DNA of 64,000 nt from Phytoamicus setariae (lineage in GTDB: Bacteria > Pseudomonadota > Alphaproteobacteria > Rhizobiales > Rhizobiaceae). The stretch is taken from positions 124,001-188,000 of the forward strand of contig NZ_JAEQNC010000006.1 in assembly GCF_016722925.1 (NCBI RefSeq), in the 5' to 3' direction. The notes under the pieces are model-generated. The model searched no databases. It was given only the letters and a program-made list of their open reading frames with translations, and was not told where the DNA came from. Shown here one piece after another: positions 58,482 through 64,000 of the stretch. The position numbers and the translations under genes are program-made. Numbering within the stretch: position 1 is the first letter of the stretch; each line of letters opens with the position of its first letter.

Positions 58482-59762
58482 TCAGATAATCAGGTTTGCG
58501 ACAATTTCATTGTCTGTGATGTCTTCAAAGCCCAACCCCGCATTCTCGAAGCGTTGAACCAGCCCTGAGAAATTCTCCGGTGCCTTGGACTCGATGCCGA
58601 TGAGAATGGAGCCGAAGTTGCGAGCGGATTTCTTCAGATACTCGAACCGTGAGATGTCGTCGTCTGGTCCAAGCAAGCCGAGGAAATCCTTCAGCGCACC
58701 CGGACGCTGCGGAAGCCGCAGGATGAAGTACTTCTTGAGACCGGAATAGCGCATGGCACGCTCCTTGACGTCAGGTAGACGCTCGAAATCGAAGTTGCCG
58801 CCCGAGACGACGCAAACAACGGTTTTTCCCTTGAGTTGCTCCGCGTCCAATCGATCGAGCGCGGCAATAGACAGCGCGCCCGCAGGTTCAAGAACCACGC
58901 CCTCGACGTTCAGCATATCGATAATGGTCACGCAGATTGCGTTCTCCGGTATCAGTTGCACCTGATCGGTACCGAACGCCTTGAGAGCGGCAAAATTCAA
59001 GTCGCCGATCCGCGCCACCGCAGCGCCATCGACAAAATTATCGACCTTGGGCAGCGTTACGATGGAACCGGCTTCGATGCTCTTCTTGAGACTCGGCGCT
59101 CCCGACGGTTCGACGAACAGAAAATCCTTTGCGGCAACGATACCGTTCAGAAAGCCGGTCATTCCGGCGGATAGTCCGCCGCCGCCAACAGGCATGATTA
59201 TCAGGTCGGGCCGCGCATCATCTGGCAACTGAGACATGATTTCGGCCGCGACGGTAGCCTGGCCCTCGATAATGTCATCGTGGTCGAACGGCGGCACCAT
59301 ATGGCCACCAGTGGCTTCGACATGGGCGCGAGCCGCTGCGTAGCATTGGTCGAAGATGTCGCCAACCAGCCGTATGCTGATGAACTCGCCACCGAACATC
59401 CGCGTCTTGTCGATCTTCTGCTGCGGCGTCGTGACCGGCATGAATACCACACCCGGAACGCCGAAATGGCGGCAAACGAAGGCAAAACCCTGTGCGTGAT
59501 TGCCCGCGGAGGCGCAGACGAACGTTCGTCCTTCGCCGCCTCCGGCAATCGCTTTGCGCATGAAATTGAATGCACCACGGATCTTGTAGGACCGGACCGG
59601 CGACAGGTCCTCGCGCTTGAGCCAGATATCGGCGCTGAAGCGGCGGCTGAGATGCTCGTTAAATTGAAACGGCGTTTCGGGAAAAAGACCGCGCATCGCC
59701 TGGGTCGCGTTTACTACACCCTGTCTATTCACGTCATTCGTCCCGCGGTTCACATTACCCAT
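58482..59762 (-). CDS. ilvA: Threonine ammonia-lyase (threonine dehydratase)
   Basis: A PLP enzyme that converts threonine to 2-ketobutyrate, first step of isoleucine synthesis. Near residue 50 the PLP lysine motif SYKIRGAFNF is visible, the phosphate loop PVGGGGLSAGM follows, and the last 90 residues are a single ACT-like regulatory domain (KKYFILRLPQRPGALKDFLGLLG). At about 426 residues it is of the short Corynebacterium type, not the 514-residue E. coli type. The start is uncertain: 59762 (MGNVNRG) lacks a strong Shine-Dalgarno and later in-frame codons are possible; the open frame to 59909 is unlikely to be translated. Confidence 0.92.
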   Translation of the reverse strand: MGNVNRGTNDVNRQGVVNATQAMRGLFPETPFQFNEHLSRRFSADIWLKREDLSPVRSYKIRGAFNFMRKAIAGGGEGRTFVCASAGNHAQGFAFVCRHFGVPGVVFMPVTTPQQKIDKTRMFGGEFISIRLVGDIFDQCYAAARAHVEATGGHMVPPFDHDDIIEGQATVAAEIMSQLPDDARPDLIIMPVGGGGLSAGMTGFLNGIVAAKDFLFVEPSGAPSLKKSIEAGSIVTLPKVDNFVDGAAVARIGDLNFAALKAFGTDQVQLIPENAICVTIIDMLNVEGVVLEPAGALSIAALDRLDAEQLKGKTVVCVVSGGNFDFERLPDVKERAMRYSGLKKYFILRLPQRPGALKDFLGLLGPDDDISRFEYLKKSARNFGSILIGIESKAPENFSGLVQRFENAGLGFEDITDNEIVANLII

Positions 59763-59954
59763 CGCTATTGCACAGGCCGGAGCCGCTTTCAAAGCCCTTT
59801 TGTACCTGAAAGCGTGCATCAATGCACTAAAGATGACCATGGGAGTCATGATAATGGCGGATGCTCTGTCTATTCCAGTGGTTGCTAAAGTTCCCTCCCC
59901 GTGAAACACTTGTGTCAGGAAGTGCGCTAAAAACTGAAAAAGGGAGGAATATCA

Positions 59955-60527
59955 ATGGCATCTGTATCCTTGCATCCATCGATCGACAGTGGCGTCAAAC
60001 CGGGAAGCGGATCTTTCACCGGAGGCACCCTGTCCTGCCTTTGCACGACAGGAACAGTACGCCTCAAGATCAAGGGTGACGTGGCCCACAACCACGCTTG
60101 CGGCTGCACAAAGTGCTGGAAACCGGCTGGCGCGATGTTCTCGGTAGTTGCTGTCGTTCCGTCAGACAATGTCGAGATTGTGGAGAACGGCGACAAACTC
60201 GCCGTGGTCGATAGTTCCGCTCTCATCCAACGGCACGCCTGCAAGGAGTGCGGCGTACATATGCATGGGCCAGTCGAGCGCGATCATGCGTTCAAGGGCC
60301 TGAGCTTCATACACCCGGAACGGTTCGCCGAGAGCGGGTCGGCCGCACCCGGCTTTGCCGCTTTCGTTTCTTCCGTGATCGAATCTGGCGTAAGCCCATC
60401 AAAGATGGACAGCATTCGCGCTCGGTTCAAGGAGCTTGGCCTTGAGCCCTACGATTGCCTCAACCCTACCCTGATGGATGTGCTGGCGACCTTCGCAGCG
60501 AAGAAAGCCGGAACTTATAGGGAATAG
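59955..60527 (+). CDS. gfa: S-(hydroxymethyl)glutathione synthase (Gfa)
   Basis: A 190-residue zinc protein that speeds condensation of formaldehyde with glutathione before oxidation by the glutathione-dependent dehydrogenase. All zinc cysteines are present: C28, C30 (CLC), C49, C51, C54 (CGCTKC), C96 and C99 (CKEC). The N-terminal [17 protein letters not shown] is diagnostic. GGGAGGAAT precedes the ATG. The partner dehydrogenase gene is not in the window. Confidence 0.94.
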   Translation: MASVSLHPSIDSGVKPGSGSFTGGTLSCLCTTGTVRLKIKGDVAHNHACGCTKCWKPAGAMFSVVAVVPSDNVEIVENGDKLAVVDSSALIQRHACKECGVHMHGPVERDHAFKGLSFIHPERFAESGSAAPGFAAFVSSVIESGVSPSKMDSIRARFKELGLEPYDCLNPTLMDVLATFAAKKAGTYRE

Positions 60528-60535
60528 ATTTTGGC

Positions 60536-60566
60536 GGGCAGGGCTGGTCTCCACCCTGCCCTATTT
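60536..60566 (+). terminator. Terminator of gfa
   Basis: Perfect 8-bp stem GGGCAGGG / CCCTGCCC with a 10-base loop, followed by TATTTT. It lies nine bases after the stop. Confidence 0.82.
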
Positions 60567-60634
60567 TCTATCAATCCGCATGAGAATACACCTGTATCTA
60601 TCTGTTGTTACGTTGGTTTTTGCGAAGATCTTTG

Positions 60635-61264
60635 TTATGCCTGCGGTGAGTTTTCGAGGGCGAATGATCCCGTCCTAAGCTCGCCTGCCGGCTGATAGCG
60701 AGCAAGAACCACTCCGGTCGGAAAGCCGCGAGTCTCAACAAGCTTGAGTGCTGAGGGCACCGTGCCTTCGCCGAAAAGCCGCTTGCCATTGCCCAACATC
60801 AGCGGAAAAATTAGCAACCTAAACTCGTCGATCAGGTTGTTTTCGAGCAGGGTCTGGATCAAATTGCTTGAACCTTGGATCAGCAGGTCGGGGCCGTTGC
60901 TTTTCCTGAGATCGGTGAGAGCCGACACGATATCATCGCCGAGCGATTTGCTGTTTTGCCACTGGAGCTTCGGGTTGGTGCGGGTCGCGACATACTTTGT
61001 AGCGCGGTTGAACAGGCTGGCGATTGGATCCGGCGCGCCGGGTTGCGGCCAATATGCAGCGAATATCTCATAGGTCTTGCGCCCGAGCAGCAGGTCGAAC
61101 GGCTTGGAAAACAGCTCATCCATCGCACCGCCGAGCGCCTCGTCGAAATAGTGGAAGACCCAGCCGCCGTGGCTAAAGCCTCCGGTCGGATCTTCCTCGG
61201 GTCCACCGGGGGCCTGCATGATGCCGTCAAGGCTTACGAAAACGGCTGCAATAATCTTGCGCAT
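60635..61264 (-). CDS. Dihydrofolate reductase family protein (RibD C-terminal-like)
   Basis: A 209-residue NADPH-dependent reductase-fold protein. MRKIIAAVFVSLDGIMQAPGG starts the first strand; LLLGRKTYEIFAAYWP and LLIQGSSNLIQTLLENNLIDEFRLLIFP are the usual cofactor and dimer motifs. This YyaP/YwjB-type group has no fixed substrate; it is not the housekeeping DHFR. Monocistronic as far as visible. Confidence 0.87.
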   Translation of the reverse strand: MRKIIAAVFVSLDGIMQAPGGPEEDPTGGFSHGGWVFHYFDEALGGAMDELFSKPFDLLLGRKTYEIFAAYWPQPGAPDPIASLFNRATKYVATRTNPKLQWQNSKSLGDDIVSALTDLRKSNGPDLLIQGSSNLIQTLLENNLIDEFRLLIFPLMLGNGKRLFGEGTVPSALKLVETRGFPTGVVLARYQPAGELRTGSFALENSPQA

Positions 61265-61366
61265 CGGCCTTCCTCCTTGGTTTTCGCCTCATTCGGGCGA
61301 CTGTACCAAGGACGATGAAAAAAGCCGAGCGCCGACAATGCCGACGAAATATTGTCGCGCCGGGTA

Positions 61367-62497
61367 TCAGACCGGATCGAGGTCGCCCCTCGCCCATTCT
61401 TCCTGCGTCTCGGCCATGAAGTCCGCAAATCGCCCTTCATCAATGGCTTTTCGAATACCGCGCATCAGATCCTGGTAATAGGACAGGTTGTTCCAGCTCA
61501 GCAGCATGCCGCCGAGCGCTTCGTTCGAGCGGACAAGATGGTGCAGATAGGCGCGTGAATAGTCGCGTGCGGCCGGGCAGGACGATTGCTCATCGAGCGG
61601 TCGCATGTCTTCGGCGTGGCGCGCGTTGCGGATGTTGACCTTGCCGCGACGGGTAAATGCAAGGCCGTGGCGTCCGGACCGGGTCGGCATGACGCAGTCG
61701 AACATGTCGATACCGCGTGCCACCGATTTCAGGATATCGTCCGGGGTGCCAACCCCCATGAGATAGCGCGGCTTTTCGGTCGGCAGGTGCGGATTGACTG
61801 TTTCGATCATCTCCAGCATCACGTGCTGTGGCTCACCGACTGCCAGGCCGCCGATGGCGTAGCCCTTGAGGTCGAGTGCCCTGAGCGCCTCGGCGCTTCT
61901 CACACGCAGTGCCGGATTGTCGCCGCCCTGTACGATACCGAACATTGCTTTGCCAGGCTGGTCGCCGAACGCGACCTTGCAGCGTTCTGCCCAGCGGACC
62001 GATAGCTCCATCGCACGTTCGATTTCCTTGGGCTTTGCGGGCAGTGCCAGGCACTCGTCCAGCTGCATCTGGATATCCGAACCGAGCAGGCCCTGAATCT
62101 CGATCGAGCGCTCGGGCGACATGTGATGCAAAGAGCCATCCACATGGCTCTTGAAGGTCACGCCCTTCTCATCCAGCTTGCGCAGCCCGGACAGGGACAT
62201 GACCTGGAAGCCGCCGCTGTCGGTCAGGATCGGGTGCGGCCAGCGGATCAGTTCGTGCAGCCCGCCGAGACGTGCGACGCGTTCCGGACCCGGCCGCAGC
62301 ATCAGATGGTAGGTATTGCCGAGAATAATGTCTGCGCCGGTCTCTCTGACCTGATCGAGATACATCGCCTTTACCGTGCCCACGGTGCCGACAGGCATGA
62401 ATGCGGGCGTGCGGATGGTGCCGCGGGGCATGGAAATCTCGCCGCGCCGTGCCTTGCCATCGGTTTTCAGCAGCTGGAACTTGAAGTGTTCGGTCAT
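61367..62497 (-). CDS. tgt: tRNA-guanine transglycosylase (queuine synthesis), zinc site altered
   Basis: A 376-residue enzyme that exchanges G34 of GUN-anticodon tRNAs for preQ1. The catalytic aspartates are present (D93 in LTDSGGFQ; D267 in MFDCVMPTR) and RNA-binding motifs are normal. The structural zinc site of E. coli Tgt (C302, C304, C307, H333) is largely lost: the matching residues are S305, C307, A310 and N336 (in [17 protein letters not shown] and [10 protein letters not shown]). The fold is otherwise conserved, so the enzyme probably works without this zinc. It is one base downstream of queA, in one unit. Confidence 0.95.
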   Translation of the reverse strand: MTEHFKFQLLKTDGKARRGEISMPRGTIRTPAFMPVGTVGTVKAMYLDQVRETGADIILGNTYHLMLRPGPERVARLGGLHELIRWPHPILTDSGGFQVMSLSGLRKLDEKGVTFKSHVDGSLHHMSPERSIEIQGLLGSDIQMQLDECLALPAKPKEIERAMELSVRWAERCKVAFGDQPGKAMFGIVQGGDNPALRVRSAEALRALDLKGYAIGGLAVGEPQHVMLEMIETVNPHLPTEKPRYLMGVGTPDDILKSVARGIDMFDCVMPTRSGRHGLAFTRRGKVNIRNARHAEDMRPLDEQSSCPAARDYSRAYLHHLVRSNEALGGMLLSWNNLSYYQDLMRGIRKAIDEGRFADFMAETQEEWARGDLDPV

Positions 62498-63562
62498 TCA
62501 GATTTTCCGTTTGAGCAGGCTGGTGTCGCCGTAGGAGTAGAAGCGGTAGCCGGTCTTGATGGCGTGGTCGTAAGCGGCCCGCATCGTATCGAGGCCGCTG
62601 AAGGCAGATACGAGCATGAACAGCGTCGAGCGCGGCAGGTGGAAGTTCGTCATCAGCATGTCGATGAACTTGAAGCGGTAGCCGGGGGTAATAAAGATGT
62701 TCGTGTTGCCCGACCATTCGGCCATGTTGCCGTCTTCGCTGGCTGCACTTTCAAGCAGGCGGAGCGACGTGGTGCCAACGGCGACGATCCTGCCGTCCCT
62801 CGCCTTGGCATCATTGAGCTTGTCGGCAGTCGCGGCATCGATATAGCCAGTCTCGTAGTGCATCAGATGATCGGCGGTGTCGTCAGCCTTGACCGGCAGG
62901 AAGGTGCCGGCGCCGACATGGAGCGTCACGAAGGCGCGTTCGATTCCCTTTTTATCCAATAACTCAAATAGTTCCGGCGTGAAATGCAGGCCGGCTGTAG
63001 GTGCCGCTACCGCGCCTTTTTCACGGGCGTAGATGGTTTGGTAGTCGGTCCGGTCGCGGTCATCCTCACGGCGCTTGGAGGCGATATAGGGCGGCAACGG
63101 AATATGCCCGACAGTGGCAATTGCCGTATCGAGCGCCGGCCCGGAAACCCCGAAGCCAAGAGTCACCTCCCCGGCATCGCCCTTTTCCAGCACAGTCGCA
63201 TCCAGTGCGTCGTCTCCAGTTCCGAACCGGAGAATATCACCTTCCTTGATGCGTTTGCCGGGTTTGGCGAATGCCTTCCAGCGGTCCGCAGCAGTGCGCA
63301 TATGCAAAGTGGCGGAAACTGGCACTATGTTGTCGCCGCGTATGCGTGTCCCCTCAAGCTGCGCCGGGATGACCTTGGTGTCGTTGAAGACGAGAACGTC
63401 TCCAGGCAACAACAATGTCACTAGGTCGCGGACGTGGCCGTCAGTCAGTTCCGTGGTGCTGTTGGGGTCGACGACCAGCAGGCGTGCGGAATCGCGCGGT
63501 TCGGCTGGTCTCAGCGCAATCCGCTCATCGGGCAGGTCGAAATCGAAAAGGTCTACACGCAT
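62498..63562 (-). CDS. queA: S-adenosylmethionine:tRNA ribosyltransferase-isomerase
   Basis: A 354-residue enzyme that transfers the ribosyl part of SAM to preQ1 in tRNA to make epoxyqueuosine, the step after Tgt. Motifs: [59 protein letters not shown] and [17 protein letters not shown]. The queA stop is directly followed by the tgt start, so both are cotranslated. Confidence 0.97.
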   Translation of the reverse strand: MRVDLFDFDLPDERIALRPAEPRDSARLLVVDPNSTTELTDGHVRDLVTLLLPGDVLVFNDTKVIPAQLEGTRIRGDNIVPVSATLHMRTAADRWKAFAKPGKRIKEGDILRFGTGDDALDATVLEKGDAGEVTLGFGVSGPALDTAIATVGHIPLPPYIASKRREDDRDRTDYQTIYAREKGAVAAPTAGLHFTPELFELLDKKGIERAFVTLHVGAGTFLPVKADDTADHLMHYETGYIDAATADKLNDAKARDGRIVAVGTTSLRLLESAASEDGNMAEWSGNTNIFITPGYRFKFIDMLMTNFHLPRSTLFMLVSAFSGLDTMRAAYDHAIKTGYRFYSYGDTSLLKRKI

Positions 63563-63604
63563 ATTCTAGCTCGAAGGCGCTCCCCTGCTAAGGGAGTGTA
63601 CTCA

Positions 63605-63643
63605 AATGAAAAGCCGCCCCCGCGATTAAACGCGGAGGCGGCT
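63605..63643 (-). terminator. Terminator of the cyclophilin gene
   Basis: On the minus strand the stem AGCCGCCTCCGCG / CGCGGGGGCGGCT (one G-T pair) with loop TTTAAT is followed by TTTTCATT. It lies 19 bases after the cyclophilin stop. Confidence 0.85.
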
Positions 63644-63661
63644 GATGTCTACGAAAAACAA

Positions 63662-64000
63662 TCAGGCGACGTCAGCAGCGACCTTCAACGAGACGATTTC
63701 GTCCGGATCGACGACCGGTTCGCCCTTCTTGATCTTGTCGATGTTGTCCATGCCTTCAATGACCTGACCCCAGACGGAGTACTGCTTGTTGAGCCACGGT
63801 GCATCGGTGAAGCAGATGAAGAACTGCGAGTTGGCGGAGTTCGGGCTCTGCGAGCGTGCCATCGAGCAGGTGCCGCGGATGTGGCTGATTGCCGAAAATT
63901 CAGCTTTCAGGTCCGGCTTGTCGGAACCGCCCATGCCAGCGCGAGAAGGGTTGAAGGATGATCCGCCCTTTTTGCCGAACTTCACGTCGCCTGTCTGCGC
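63662..64000 (-). CDS. ppiB: Peptidyl-prolyl cis-trans isomerase, cyclophilin type (partial)
   Basis: The last 112 residues of a cyclophilin; the frame continues past the right edge, so the N-terminus is outside the window. The visible part holds AQTGDVKFG, a short basic insertion (KKGGSSFNPSRAGMGGSDKP), GTCSMARSQSPNSANSQFFICF (the catalytic core) and the tryptophan loop W(G)QVIEGMDNIDKI. It catalyses proline isomerisation. In rhizobia a pair of cyclophilin genes commonly precedes queA-tgt. Confidence 0.95.
   Translation of the reverse strand, partial: AQTGDVKFGKKGGSSFNPSRAGMGGSDKPDLKAEFSAISHIRGTCSMARSQSPNSANSQFFICFTDAPWLNKQYSVWGQVIEGMDNIDKIKKGEPVVDPDEIVSLKVAADVA

Noticed and set aside
1-64000. 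CRISPR arrays, rRNA genes or insertion sequences
   Set aside because: No regularly spaced repeats, rRNA segments or transposase genes with terminal inverted repeats were seen.

Overview
The window comes from an alphaproteobacterium of the order Hyphomicrobiales (Rhizobiales), most likely Rhizobiaceae or a close relative. The evidence is a 14-gene nuo operon with NuoE carrying a C-terminal helix-hairpin-helix extension, followed by biotin ligase, RNase J, a DUF1467 membrane protein, a short proline-tRNA ligase and LolCD. Further right is a pcm-tolC-popZ-valS-exoR neighbourhood that is typical of rhizobia. Nearly all genes have high-GC codon use. I can support the family-level placement but not a genus.

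Layout: (1) 1-13372, complex I genes nuoD (partial) to nuoN on the + strand, with two small extra genes: a secreted 81-aa protein between nuoD and nuoE, and a helix-hairpin-helix protein between nuoF and nuoG that repeats the tail domain of NuoE. (2) 13372-21222, birA, rnj, DUF1467, an AT-rich insertion with an RTX-type protein, then proS, lolC/E and lolD. (3) 21225-26140, mixed small units: two minus-strand genes, HlyU-like protein, class II aldolase, and a divergent Lrp regulator/alanine dehydrogenase pair around a TTGCG-type palindrome. (4) 26192-32935, minus-strand genes for photolyase, cyclopropane fatty acid synthase, cysteine synthase, an AlaX-type editing protein, mercaptopyruvate sulfurtransferase, an acetyltransferase and DUF1203. 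(5) 33303-33377, tRNA-Asn.

(6) 33690-45970 is the most interesting part. A truncated tRNA-Cys (5' half only) at 33690 and an intact tRNA-Cys at 45897, in the same orientation, bracket about 12 kb. Inside are a large LuxR-type (LAL/MalT-like) ATPase regulator, three AACCTAGAC repeats, and a tightly coupled operon: dipeptide-type ABC transporter (binding protein, two permeases, two ATPases), a hydantoinase/oxoprolinase-type protein and two tandem DUF917 proteins, the second broken by a frameshift. This looks like a horizontally acquired, self-regulated uptake and catabolism module for an unknown substrate, perhaps a hydantoin, thiohydantoin or lactam-like compound.

(7) 46101-58021: a DUF2934 protein, glycogen synthase, Pcm, TolC, PopZ, ValS, ExoR and IlvD on the + strand. 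(8) 58482-64000: threonine dehydratase (minus), formaldehyde-activating enzyme (plus), and minus-strand RibD-like reductase, Tgt, QueA and a partial cyclophilin. Tgt has lost three of the four usual zinc ligands.

Start codons were chosen from ribosome binding sites and family lengths. All functional names rest on reading motifs and remembered family knowledge, not on database searches.
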